Origin: Anagrus nilaparvatae
Taxonomy: Eukaryota > Arthropoda > Insecta > Hymenoptera > Mymaridae
Direction: 5' to 3'
Assembly (NCBI GenBank): GCA_022575985.1
Contig: JAKSXM010000002.1
Coordinates: 18,215,001 to 18,279,000, forward strand
Length of the DNA stretch: 64,000 nt
Positions 21,701 to 32,780 of this stretch are shown piece after piece. The notes below the pieces were generated by a model. The model saw nothing but the letters and a program-made list of their open reading frames with translations. It made no database searches and was not told where the DNA came from. A program made the translations under genes and the position numbers. The stretch's first letter is position 1. Every line of letters starts with the position of its first letter.

Positions 21701-23923
21701 AATAATTCGAATTTCTCATCAAATTCTACATCACAAACCTTTTTTTTGTTTATCGTTTTCTAGAATTTTTTTACGGGATTTTCAAAAATGGTGGCTGAGG
21801 AGAGAAATTTGACCAAAAAACTTTAAATCAGCATAGCACCCTGCAAATTTTATAGAAAACCTTCAGATTCGGGGAATCATCTATTTTTAAGTTATTTTAT
21901 CGATAAACAGACGAATTTTTTATTTCTGAGATCTCACGTATCATTTTGTGCTATTTATCTATGGAATTTCCCTATTTCCTCATATGATTAATAATTAAAA
22001 TTAAAATAATTAATATATCAGGTATAATGTTAATAACTAAGCTTAACTTTTGCCACAGAGATAATTTGAGAGGACTGATATCACTTAGGGTACTTAAGTT
22101 GAATAATAATAACTTAAGTTACATAGATTCTAATATATTTAAATATCTTCACGTTGGATCAAATATAAATGTATTACAAGTAGAGGATTTTTATATGCTA
22201 AGTAATCGTAATAAAAATTATTTATCAGAATATCATACTGCAGAAAATATTAAAGAGTTAGATTTATCTCATAATAAACTAAAAGCAAATTTTAGTAATT
22301 GGATTATTAATCATTTAATAAAAAAGCTGGTTGACATTCAAGTAAGTTTATACATTCATATTAATAGATTTTAAGATTTTATAATTATTTTTTTTTAGCC
22401 TCAAAACATTTCTACAAGGAAGATAAAGATTGACTTACGATACAATGATATCAATTCTCTAGAATTTACTGAGTCATTTTTAATAAATAATTTTCAGTCA
22501 AATATTACTATTAGTTTGGGATACAATTCGATTCTATGTGATTGTAAAATTATCTATTTTTTACAATATTTGAAACAGCAAGAAAATACCAAAGCCTTAA
22601 GCCATACTTTCATTGATGCTAATAATTTATTCTGTGAAAGACCCAATATTTACCACAAACAAAAAGTTAAACATTTAAACTACGAATCTTTTCAATGTGA
22701 AGTCGAGACTGCAGTTGTTTACCCAAAAGATTTTTGTAATAATTGTTCATGCTGGATGAAACCAGTTGACAAAAAATTAATATTAGACTGCTCAAATAAG
22801 AAGTTTAGAAATATTCCAGAATTTGTAGATGTAAATGAATCTTATACAAAAATTGAATTTCATGCCAAGTTTAATAATATTACGGAATTTCCAAAGTTAA
22901 ATAAAAAGTTTCATGAAAATATGTTTCTCATAAATTTATCCAATAATTATATTTCAAGAATAAATGATACTTATATATCACCAAATTTGAAGGTTTAAAA
23001 ATGATATTTTTTGCTTTATATTTTGAGTACGTTAACATTATTTTTCACATAATTTTATTAATAAATTTTTAAAATTTCAGGAATTAGATTTGAGTTACAA
23101 TAATATAACGAATATAGCAACAAGTTTTTTAAAAAAATTGCCAAAAGATCTGAAAATATTGAAAATTGATAGTAATCCAATAAATTGTGACTGCACTTTA
23201 TATGATTTTGTTCAGTACAATCCACATATACAAGGACTAGACAAAATTTCATGCTATGGTCTTAACGATTATATTCATAAGTATCGCAGACATCAATTTT
23301 GTCAATCTTACATTACTACGATTGTTTTTGTCAGTATTGTTATTGCATTTATTGGCATGTTTAGCGGCTTAGTAATCGCTCTTTATTATCGTTATGAAAT
23401 ACCAATAAAAGTATTTTTATACTCAAAAAACCTCTGTTTATGGTGGTTAACTCAGGATGAAATTGATCGAGATAAGAAGTATGATATATTTCTCAGTTAT
23501 TGTTACTCAGACGAAGAATTTGTAAAGAATGAAATATTGCCTCGACTTGAAGATGAATCTAATTATTTTAAAGTATGCATTCATTCCCGAGATTGGTTGG
23601 CTGGAGATTGGATCCTCAATAATATAATACGGTCTGTTGAATCATCACGACGTACGCTGATAGTCTTATCACCTCGATTTCTGAAAAGTACTTGGGGAAT
23701 GACGGAATTTCATACTGCTCATAACCAAATGTTAAAGGATAAACTTATAAGACTTGTAGTAATAATTTACGACGATATTGGAAATATTGATGATCTTGAT
23801 TGTGAATTAAAAACTTATTTAAAAACAAATACTTACATCAAGTGGGACAATAAATACTTCTGGCAAAATTTATTTTATTATTTACCTCGTCACAATAAAT
23901 TTAAAAATTCTCGCATTGTTTAA
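15709..23923 (+). CDS. Toll-like receptor (LRR-TM-TIR), five exons
   Basis: Single-pass receptor of the insect Toll family, which signals from the plasma membrane through TIR contacts to MyD88-type adaptors. Exons read by eye: 15709-16009, 18860-19574, 22059-22341, 22399-22992 and 23081-23923. All are GT-AG and the sum is 912 codons including the stop. The start is chosen at 15709 because it gives a signal peptide (MNYFKLFQFTITLINLII). The ectodomain has ~15 LRRs of the LxxLxLxxN type, then an LRR-CT (ILCDCKIIYFLQYL), then an LRR-NT (FCNNCSCWMKPVDKK), a few more LRRs, and a second LRR-CT (INCDCTLYDF). This multiple-cysteine-cluster arrangement is known from Toll-1-like insect receptors. The TM is at ~708-734 (VFVSIVIAFIGMF). 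The TIR domain at ~765-900 has box 1 YDIFLSYCYS, box 2 HSRDWLAGDW and box 3 FW at 891-892. The tail after TIR is short. Introns 1 and 2 are 2.8 and 2.5 kb and full of repeats. AATAAA sites lie at 24077 and 24173. Confidence 0.9.
17583..18025. mobile_element. TIR element in Toll intron 1
   Basis: The ends AGCCCTGACTCCACTGCGCA and its reverse complement AGTGGAGTCAGGGCT (18008-18022) enclose about 440 bases. CAA lies immediately outside both ends, a possible 3-bp target duplication. The arms continue for about 45 bases as imperfect pairing. Confidence 0.55.
17733..18395. repeat. Inverted repeat with 124-bp arms, interleaved with the previous one
   Basis: 17733-17857 and 18270-18395 are almost perfect reverse complements. 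Landmarks are GAGGCTGGTACCTCACAAAG and CGTAAACAATTAATTG. The left arm lies inside the 17583-18025 element and the right arm lies outside it, so the two elements are not simply nested. Confidence 0.8.
19621..19735 (+). repeat. Palindromic CTTGAATATTCAAG array, diverged relative of 38237-40351
   Basis: It begins CACCGCCGCCAGGCTGCTTTG and then runs through repeated palindromes (CTTGAATATTCAAG, GCTTGGAATTTCAAGC). The element at 38237 begins CACGGTAGAGCTGCTTTG followed by GGTTGAATATTCAACC palindromes. The layout is the same but the palindrome sequence differs. Confidence 0.7.
19765..20625. mobile_element. ~860-bp TIR element with ~230-bp arms
   Basis: 19765-20000 pairs with 20395-20625. Landmarks are AAGAGTTATTTGGGAAAAAA, TTTCTGGTTTGTTACTGCTT and TTATCCAGAGGGAA, with their reverse complements on the right. 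It has no open frame. Boundaries are approximate and no target duplication was identified. Confidence 0.75.
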
Positions 23924-24864
23924 TTATAGGTAAATAATGAAATTCTAATGATAACTGTTGAAATTATTCAGAAAATCTTAATTCTATATTTTTATAAATT
24001 TTCTAGGTTTATATATTTTGAACGAACTCGAAAAGAGAAGCTTAATATTATAATATTAATTATAATAACATTTAGTAATAAAAGTAATTTAGAAGTTGAA
24101 ACTAAAAAATGTGTTATTATTTGCTAATTGTTTATTTAATTTATTTTTCAATATGGGTTATATTGTATTATTAATAAAAAAAAATATTTCTGGTTTGTAA
24201 AAAATAGCCAATCTCTTTCTTAAAAAATTTTATTGAAAGGAAAATAAAAAATATTCCCTTAAAAATCTAATTTACTAACACGAAGCGAAGTATCGTGAAC
24301 AGCTCAGTTCTATCAATATTGTCAAAAAACACAGGTAATAGCTCACTTTTATTCATTGAAGTAGAAATTTTTAATCTATAATAAAAATTTTTTTTGCTTA
24401 AAAAAATTTTAACTTAATTTTTTCTTTTAAATTTTTTGGCAAGCTTACTTTTATTTATTTTTTTATTTATATGAATTACATATTTATATGAATTAATATT
24501 CCAGTTTCAGGACCTGATATCGCAACTAAATTTCCGAGTTGCTAAAGTTAAATCTGTCATTCAAAAAAACAAAAAAATTGGGGAACACCAAGTATAAATA
24601 AATTATCCTGCGAATATCATTTATTCAAAGGTGATCCATAAGGAACATGAAGAATTTTCAATACACCGACCCACCTGAAAAAAAAATCAAAATTAGGTGT
24701 CTTAAATTGTTCACTCATTTATTTTTTTTTTTCTATAAGTTCAATTAGGGGCTTGAACTTTATAACTAGTAGAAAATAAATATAAAAAAGTCGCGAGAAT
24801 GATAAGGAACATGTTTGGGCCTTTTGAGACCTGAAATTACAATAAAAATAAAAAAATACTCTGC
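23924..24864 (+). other. Toll 3' UTR and flank
   Basis: AATAAA sites at 24077-24082 and 24173-24178 are plausible polyadenylation signals. Beyond them is AT-rich repeat-like DNA. The block 24690-24840 is a direct relative of 26750-26930, sharing GTAGAAAATAAATATAAAAA and GAATGATAAGGAACATG. Confidence 0.5.
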
Positions 24865-25625
24865 AAAATAGCTGGCACTAAGGTTCCTCAAACAATGAGC
24901 TTAATACTTCAATATGCCACAGATATCACCGATTACAAGCATGCAATCGTACATACATACAAAAGTTTGTTTTATTGATCAAAAACTTTTGAACAAATTT
25001 TCAAAAAATTAATTATCAGATTCGAGATATCGAGTAAAAACCATATTTTCAAATATAAGTACTTTCATGGAACTAAATGAAGTATTACACACAAAAAAAA
25101 ATATTGCAGTTTTTAAAATTTTTTTGTTTCTTTAATTTTGAGAAAAAAATTTTGAAAAAATTTGGTATCAGATCCAAAAATTTACTACAAACGAACTTTC
25201 TAAAACTAGTACTCCCATAGAAATAAATTAGGTACTACGTCCAAAAAGAAAAAAAAATTTGGTGTTTTTTGTATTTTTTTGTGACGAAAATTTTAGGAAA
25301 AAAATTTTCAAAAATTTAATTATCAGATTCGAGATATCGAGTAAAAATCATACTTTCAAATATAAGTACTTTCATGGAAATAATTGAGGTATTAGCTCCA
25401 AATTAAAAAAAAAAAAGTATAGTTTGATGAAAAAATTTTTGAAAAAAAAATTAGGTCTCAATACCATAATGGTTGTGAAATATTGCTGGTTACACACACA
25501 CACACACACACATGCAGACTTTTTTAAAAACCAGTTTTTTAGCTTTCTGAGGTCCCAAAACGTGCTTATATGCCCAAAAATCAAAATTTGACCCAACACA
25601 ATGGTTCCACATTGAGGAACCAAAA
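24865..25625 (+). mobile_element. GGTTCCTC-family repeat, copy 1
   Basis: Starts near GGCACTAAGGTTCCTCAAAC and ends near GGTTCCACATTGAGGAACC. Inside are tandem blocks containing ATTATCAGATTCGAGATATC and AAATATAAGTACTTTCATGG, and the near-terminal word TTTCTGAGGTCCCAAAACGT. Other copies lie at 29588-30470, 41090-41690, 41860-42240 (partial) and 58925-59110 (inverted, partial). A CA microsatellite is at 25494-25512. No coding region. Confidence 0.7.
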
Positions 25626-25771
25626 CTTACAACTGCAAGTGAACTAAAAAACAATGAACATGCAAAATATTTAAATTTATACTTTAAATCACTGCTTTTA
25701 TTTAGTAAGCATTAAATAAATAGTATACTAGGATAATGAATGGCATTTATCCTATCCTATATATATATATA

Positions 25772-26534
25772 TCTTTAATTATGTGTGTATGTGTGTATGT
25801 GTGTATGTGTGTATGTCCGAACGCGATAATCGAGAACACGATAAAAGCTACAGACATCGGGTTTACGGCAAAAGACGGCAAAAATTACGGGTCACAACAT
25901 AGGCTAGGTTTTGTTTTGATTGATAACGACAAAAAATTTTTATGTTGAAAAAACTGAATTTCCAAAAAAAAATTTTTTATCAAATTTTGAAAAAAAAACC
26001 AAAAAAACTAAAACCCGAGGAAAAATTTTTTTATCAAAAAGAATTTCATTCGATTCAGGCATATTTTTTACGTATCCACCAAAATTTTCAAGGTAATCGG
26101 TTCGATCTGTCAAAAGTTACAATCATTTCTCTAAAATTATAAAAGTTTAGGACTAATATTATAATATATATTTGTAATTCTTACCGGTTACTAATTTAGT
26201 AGCTCAATAGAGTAACTAAAAGAAACTTGTACAGGTATTATCAGGGAGAATCCTAGAATTGGTAGTTGAGGGAAGCAATTGCCACTCGCGGATCCTAGGG
26301 AAGGGTAATCAAGCTTTGTATCTCTGATCACTAATTATCCGCCTGAGTTCCAACGTCCGTAATTTTTATGATTTAGTAAATTTTAGATAATAATTCGGGT
26401 AAAAAAGGTTGTTATACAAAATATTGAGTAACCTAAAACAACATATCTTTGGAAAAGTCAAGTTGCAGGGGTCCAGGGGGGCGCAGCCCCCTTGGCGGCT
26501 GCCGAGGTGAGCAAAGCGAGCCGGAGGCAGCTAA
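25772..26534 (+). mobile_element. Non-autonomous Helitron, copy B
   Basis: Begins TCTTTAATTATGTGTGTATG after A and ends GCCGGAGGCAGCTAA before T, giving A^TC...CTAA^T. It is the same family as 1083-1787, with a 55-base internal difference near 25975-26030: this copy has a duplicated AAATTTTTTTATCA-flanked segment. The 3' end carries the GC-rich block CGGCTGCCGAGGTGAGC. It has no Rep/helicase frame. Confidence 0.82.
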
Positions 26535-26539
26535 TATAA

Positions 26540-26700
26540 ATATAAGCTCCTAAAATCCTTTTCTTTCTAAAACCCTTTATTGAACTTATTCTGAGTCTCT
26601 AAATCAAAATTATTCTAAATCCCTAAATCAAAATTATTACAAATTCTTAAACCTGAATTATTCTAAGTCCATTTGACCCATCCCCCCCTCCCAAATGACA
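26540..26700 (-). repeat. Interior of the short-TIR/minisatellite repeat
   Basis: On the minus strand it reads AAATGGACTTAGAATAATT followed by three to four ~26-bp units with TTTAGGGATTTAGAATAATT. This corresponds to 39310-39360 and to 2330-2350 in the other copies. It directly follows the Helitron. Confidence 0.65.
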
Positions 26701-28294
26701 GAAAGAAATGAAAATTTATAATGTTTACCCATTGTTTTATTATTTTTCTATCACATCTATTAGGTTTATGCCCTCTAATTAGTAGAAAATAAATATAAAA
26801 AAGTCGTGAGAATGATAAGGAACATGCATGGGTCTTTTAACACCTGAATTTTCCATACAACTGAAAAAAATCAAAATTAGGTGTTCTTAATTGTTCATCT
26901 GTCACTTTATTTTTTTTTGCTATAATATCGAATAGATATTTGATCTATTGCTAATTAGACCAAAAGTATATTAGGCTGCCGAAAAACGGCTGTCAATTTT
27001 ACACCGCACCCATTTTCACAACTTTGGATATAAAATATTCCCAAAAACAAAAAGTACAGTATATGTACTAAAATTTTGTTTAATTAAAAATAAGATTCTC
27101 AACTTGCCTTGAAATAGCTTTGAAATGGTCATGAACACGCAAGTAAGATTTTTATTTGCACGGATAGAAGCTGTTCGCTTGAATAACCACATATTTTAAT
27201 AATTATATATGTTGCAGTAACTTTAACAATATACTAGTAATAGAAATAATATAAAATTAATTGTTTTTGTATTTGTAACCAAAAATAAACATTTGTAGCC
27301 AAAAAATAAAATTTTATTTTCAGAGAAATTTTTAGAAAAAATTTACAATTAACCAATTACGATTATTTTTTGTATTCAAATAAACCGACCTATGTCACCT
27401 TTGTATGGTTTCTTATTAAAAAATTAATTATAAAAAAAAATTTTTGAATGTGTATGTATTTGCAGATATTTTTTGTAATTTTTTTACGTGAGCTCTTATG
27501 ATAAGTGGCTTTTTTAGTGGGGGCTTCGCCCCCTCGACCCCCACATTTTAGCTTATTCTAGGGGTAGGTGCGAGTACAGCATTTGGGGATAGGTTATAAC
27601 TACTTATTTCTTTAGTGGAGGCTTCGCTCCCATACCCCCACGGGTTGCTTCGCCCCCTCGACCCCCAAGATTTAGCTTACTCTAGGGGTAGGTGCGAGTA
27701 CAATATTTTGGGGAAGGTGATATTTTGGAAGCAGGCAATTATCGTTTCAAAAATTTATATCACAATTTAAAATATACGCGTTATTTAAAATATTTAAATA
27801 ATATTTCCACGAATATATCCAAATTTATAGATAAATTATTTTTATCCTCTAAATAAAATTAATTATGTTATTATATTATGTATAAAAAAAAAAAGGTCAA
27901 AAAAAAATAAAAATTTCAAAAATAAACATTTTTTTTTAATTTAAACGTGCTTTTCCTATCTAAAAACTTTTTTATTTTACTAATTTAGTCGTTTGGGGTG
28001 ATTTCCCGATGAAAAAAAGCTATTTTAGTGGGGAGGGGGGGGGGAACGAAATGGAGCCCAATCGTTTTACAAGGTAAAAAAGTTTTTTAAAATTACTAGG
28101 ATTTGTATAAACTTACTGCAACATATATATATTTTAATTAATTTTTATGCAGATGAAAAAATCAAAATAATAAGTTTAATTTATGATTTAGACGCATCAG
28201 TTGGTTTGTTCATTACCGAATAAATCGAGGTGAAATTAACAGAGAATAAAATAATTAATAGAGTTAAAGTTGTTCACTATAAGTGGAAGAAAAG
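26701..28294. other. Gene-free stretch upstream of the SDR gene
   Basis: 26750-26930 repeats part of 24690-24840. 27511-27720 is a duplicated GC-rich block (see next entry). 28020-28044 is a G-run. AT-rich filler makes up the rest. No promoter motif for the SDR gene is convincing. Confidence 0.5.
27511..27720 (+). repeat. GC-rich hairpin block, two tandem units
   Basis: The perfect palindrome GGGGGCTTCGCCCCC at 27519-27533 is followed by TCGACCCCCA and AGGGGTAGGTGCGAGTACA. The unit recurs about 125 bases later, with one more abortive GGAGGCTTCGCTCCC hairpin between. A diverged single copy is at 12530-12600. Such hairpins resemble transposon termini, but no partner end was found. Confidence 0.7.
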
Positions 28295-31200
28295 ATGCTT
28301 CGTAACTATTTAGCAGTGAAAAATTTTAAAACTTTAGTTTGCTGGTATTTGAGTTTAGACGTTTTTGCATTGTTTCTTATATTCGTTCTATTTACTATGA
28401 TGATGGTTTTGAAACGACTTTTATCAAAATCCCCTGTTAACAAGAATATCGAAGACAAAGTTATATTGGTATGATAAATTTAAGTAAATGCTTTATTTTT
28501 CATCTTTAACTTAATCACTTTACTCAGATAACTGGAGCCACATCTGATAAGGGTAGATTGCTTGCTGAAGCATTTGCTTTGAAAGGCAGCTCTATAATAT
28601 GCATTGACAGTGCCAAAAAAGATTTAGATATTTTGACAAATAACTTGCGCTCAAAATATCCAAAATCTAATGAAATTTTGGGTTACTGTTATAATTTTTC
28701 GAGAAAACAAGAATTAGCGAAAATAGCTGAAAAAATTGTAAATGCCGATGTACTTATCACTTGTGGAGAAGCTTCTATTCTACCTGAATATTATTGGGTG
28801 AGTTTAATTAAGCCTAGTTCAGTTTTTCAACAATACTCTTAAAAAAGGTGAAAATTATCTTCTGATATACACTATAAAAACATATCAAACAATCACTTGA
28901 ATTTTCAAGCAAATCTTACATATCCAATTATTTTTTGTATGGATGGTTAAATCAGAGAATTCGCATATTTATTTATTATTTTAATTAATTTTAGGCTACA
29001 TAACAGCTGGACAAAGTTTTGAGTAAATTGTTTGCAATTTCAAGCTACTATATATATTTTTATAGTGACACTTAGTATAATATGCCCCGACGAATTTTCG
29101 AAATATCTCTTGTGATCTCCGCTGATCTTTTTAGATCTCCGGAGATCACTTTTGATTTCTGGAGATCTCCGGAGATCTCCAGAAATCAGAAGTGATCGCA
29201 AATTTCAGGTGATTTCTTTAGTTCTCTGGAGATCTCCGGAGATCTCCGGAAATCACTTTTGATCTCTGGAGATTACTGGAGATTAAAATAGATCTAAAGT
29301 GATCTCCAGAGATCACTGAGTTAAAAAAAAAAGTTAGAAAAATTTAGAAAGAATATTTAGAATCATTAAGCAAAGTTGTAAAATGATAAGCATAATAGAT
29401 TTACCTTATTTTTTGACTTTATTTAAATTTAAAAAATGATACTATTAGTTATTTTACTAAAACCTTATGAAAATATCAAAAAGTACAGCAATAAGTTTAC
29501 TAATTTTTATAATAAATATAATTATTGGAATCGTCTCAGTAAGAAATACAATTAATATAGAAATACAAAAGGTAAATGAATAAAAAAAACGCTGCCAAGT
29601 GATTGGCACTATGGTTTCTCATCAACAATAGCAAAATATCTATAATGGTCTATTTTATCTAATAAAAATGATGTTTTTTTAATTTTTTTATATGAAAAAT
29701 ATTCACAAAAAAATTTGAAAAATTGCGTATCAGATGGAAAAAATCCTTTTAAAACAATAATTCTAGATATTATTACTTTCATAAAAATAAATTAAGTACT
29801 AAGTCCAAAAAGAAAAAAAATTATTGTTTTTTTAATTTTTTTATTAAAAAAATGAAAAAAAAAATATCGAAAAATTACGTATCATATGAAATAATCATTT
29901 AAAAACGATAATTCTAAATATTCGTACTTTCGTAGAAAAACATTAAGTACTACATCCTAAAAAAAAAAAAAATTGGCATTTTTTATATTTTTTGGCGGCA
30001 AAAATTTTGAGAAAAAAATTTTCAAAAAATTAAGTATCAGGTCCAAAAAATTACTTTTATAGAGTTTCTTAGAACTAGTACTTCCATGGAAGCAAATTAT
30101 GTACTACGTTCAAAGAAAAAAAAAAATTGGTGTTTTTTGTATTTTTTTATGAAAAAATTTGGAAAAAAAATTTTCAAAAAATTAAGTATCAGATTCGAGA
30201 TATCGAGTAAAAACCATACTTTCAAATATAAGTACTTTCGTAGAAATAAATGAGGTATTACATCCAAATTAAAAAAAAAAAAAGTACCTCGAGCTTTTTA
30301 GGTGAAAAAAATTTTGAAAAAAAAATTAGGTCTTAATGTCGTGTTGGCTATGAAATAGTTTTTTTTAAAACCGGTTTTTTAGCTTCCTGAGGTCTCAAAA
30401 CGTGCTCATATGCCAAAATATCGAAAATCAAAATTTCACCTATCACAAAGTTTCCTCTATGAGGAACCAATAGTTAGTTGATCATTAATAATTTTAATAA
30501 ATATTTATAATTTTAATTCAATATATTAATAGACATATTTTAAATTAGTCAACAATTTTTATAAACGAATAATTATAATTCATTTTTATAATAACAATAA
30601 TTATTTATAAATATTTATTAAAATTATTAATGATCAAATAACTAATTTTTTTTAATCATTTACCTTTTGTATTTCTATTAATTGTATTTCTTACTGAGAC
30701 GATTCCAATAATTATATTTATTATAAAAATTAGCAAACTTATTGCTGTACTTTTCGATATTTTCATAAGGTTTTAGTAAAATAACTAATAGTATCATTTT
30801 TTAAATTTAAATAAAGTCAAAAAATAAGGTAAATCTATTATGCTTATCATTTTACAACTTTGCTTAATGATTCTAAATATTCTTTCTAAATTTTTCTAAC
30901 TTTTTTTTTTAACTCAGTGATCTCTGGAGATCACTTTAGATCTATTTTAATCTCCAGTAATCTCCAGAGATCAAAAGTGATTTCCGGAGATCTCCGGAGA
31001 TCTCCAGAGAACTAAAGAAATCACCTGAAATTTGCGATCACTTCTGATTTCTGGAGATCTCCGGAGATCTCCAGAAATCAAAAGTGATCTCCGGAGATCT
31101 AAAAAGATCAGCGGAGATCATAAGAGATATTTCGAAAATTCGTCGGGTGGGTTGATATTTTTGAAGTGTATATAAACCACGAGTCTATTTAGCTATTTTT

Positions 31201-32780
31201 CTATTTATCTAATTAGTATTTGGTCATATATATAACAGCTATCAGGCACATACGTAAAATTTACCGTTTTTATTAAAAAAAAATTGTAATAATAAAATCA
31301 GGGAGAGAGAGGGTTACGTCACTTTGGTAAAATGAATCTTAAATCTACAATTTCTTTGGCTGAACATTGTTCAAATTAAAAATAAAAAAACGCGTATTAA
31401 ATATTTTTATGCAAGCTACAGAATCAATCAAATAGAATAATTTTTTTTTGCAACAATACAATAATATAAAGAACAAATGCTTAGAAGCAATTGAAGCTTT
31501 AGCATAAATTGAAAATATTTGCATTTATTAAGATTTAACTTAAGTTAATAAATTTAAAATACAGATTCTTTTGGCTTTTTTGCCTTCAATGCTGCATGGA
31601 AACTATTCATACGTTGTACGAATTGTAAATCTGGATGTTAACGATACCTTTTATATGGAGTCCAAAGCTATAGAGCAAGGTAAGCTTTCGTACGTAATAT
31701 TATATGCGAGATTATATGCATTTTTAGACAAAACCTTTTAGTAAGCATTATCAAAGAATATATTCATTGGCGGTATTATACTGGTTGAACCTTTTTTATT
31801 TTCACCTTTTTATTTATTCTGCATGTAGGTTACAGAACTGATAATTGTTTTCCAATAGTTATGCTATTTATTTATTTTATATACGAGCATTCTTTTTTTA
31901 GGAATAATGGATTCTCTTTTACGAAGATCCTATGATAAAGCTGGAAAGGTAGATTTCATAACAATACCAAGGTAAATAAAGTAATTAACCTTTTAGCGAT
32001 TTTCATGTGAATAATATTTCAATGATTAGCTTTTTGTGCTAATAATTTGAAATGTATTTTATCTCAAGTCAAATCATACACTGAAAAAAAAATCCGGTTG
32101 CCACAACCGTTTTTTTTTCAGTTTAAAGAGGGAATTGGCTTTTGAAGAAAAGTAGTAAGGTTCGGGTTTTGTTTTGTAGATCAGGTTTCTGAAGGTCGCT
32201 GATAGTACAATTCAAAGGTTTGCTTCGAAGGATCTGCGAGAACGCCCATTAATTAGAAAAAAAACCATTTTGTAAGGATGTTTTTGTAGTATTCATAAAC
32301 CTGATGAGGCTTAACCCTCTGAAAATGGTTTTTAGTAATCTAATTATAAAGCTTTTAGGATTCCATATATGGAAAATAAGTGGAACACCCTTAAATTCGT
32401 AAAATTACTCTTTATTAACTTGTTACCTGCTTATAATAATATACCTAATAAAAAGTAAATTTTGCTTAATTTAATCATGTTCCTCTTGCTTTGTACGAGC
32501 AAAACCACGAGCTTCGTAATTAGTGTCCCAAAAAACTATTAGCAGACCTTTTATCTACTTTTCTTCAAACACAATATCATCCAAACCTCGATTCGACTTA
32601 AAAGATATAAAATAAAGCTGCTAATTATTTTGAGTTTAGTTACTAAAAACCTTTTTTTTCATCAGTTTAATGAATGAGAGCAATGAAGAATTAGAAAAGC
32701 ATGTTATGCGTGCAATAAAAACTGACTTACCTAAAAGTAACTGCATATTCAGGTATAACTGCATGGTGAAAAGGTTTTGA
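28295..32780 (+). CDS. Divergent short-chain dehydrogenase/reductase (SDR16C / 17-beta-HSD-like), possibly broken
   Basis: Exons read by eye: 28295-28468, 28528-28797, 31565-31679, 31902-31971 and 32666-32780. The frame is kept throughout, giving about 247 codons. The N-terminal membrane anchor (SLDVFALFLIFVLFTMMMVL) is followed by the Rossmann start ITGATSDKGRLLAEAFALKG. There the usual second and third glycines of TGxxxGxG are SD-K-G. Next come ADVLITCGEA (normally NNAG), then AFLPSMLHGNYSYVV, and FYMESKAIEQG, which keeps the catalytic Tyr-x3-Lys. The expected segment between NNAG and AFLP is missing. Its likely exon is recognisable at 28995-29065 but has an in-frame TAA if spliced at the nearest AG, and it abuts a transposon. 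Related enzymes are ER/lipid-droplet retinol or steroid dehydrogenases. Loss of the cofactor-site residues makes normal activity doubtful. The last exon could instead splice at 32753 (GTATAA). Confidence 0.6.
28995..29069 (+). pseudogene. Candidate missing SDR exon
   Basis: After a good acceptor (TTAATTTTAG), one frame reads, past an in-frame TAA at 29001, QLDKVLSKLFAISSYYIY. This aligns by shape with the SDR segment (helix before AFLP) absent between exons 2 and 3. It has no good donor: a transposon begins within ~20 bases. Using the next AG (29004-29006) would avoid the stop. Confidence 0.35.
29085..31147. mobile_element. 2-kb fold-back element with GATCTCCGGAGATC-rich ends
   Basis: The arms 29085-29587 and 30650-31147 are ~500 bases long and nearly identical in reverse complement. 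They start CCCGACGAATTTTCGAAATA. The outer 230 bases of each arm are packed with short palindromes (AGATCTCCGGAGATCT, GATCTCTGGAGATC). The inner part of each arm includes TTACTGAGACGATTCCAATA in one orientation. Between the arms sit a GGTTCCTC-family copy (29588-30470) and a small palindrome (30473-30648). No ORF. It lies in the intron of the SDR gene. Confidence 0.85.
29588..30470 (+). mobile_element. GGTTCCTC-family repeat, copy 2
   Basis: Shares with 24865-25625 the start GGCACTATGGTTTCTCATCA, tandem blocks with ATCAGATTCGAGATATCGAG and AAATATAAGTACTTTCGTAG, and the end word CTTCCTGAGGTCTCAAAACG before CCTCTATGAGGAACCAAT. It probably inserted into the loop of the fold-back element around it. 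Confidence 0.7.

Larger units (their letters stand above)
19575..22058 (+). other. Toll intron 2, repeat-filled
   Basis: The donor is GTAAAG and the acceptor is TTTTGCCACAG, with the intron in phase 2. It contains a CACNG-ended palindromic repeat (19621-19735), an ~860-bp TIR element (19765-20625) and a block at 20900-21060 related to 49540-49700. No coding sequence is visible. Confidence 0.7.

Noticed and set aside
25736..25948. Open frame with a Cys-Val repeat
   Set aside because: It is the translated GTGTGTATG microsatellite at the Helitron 5' end.
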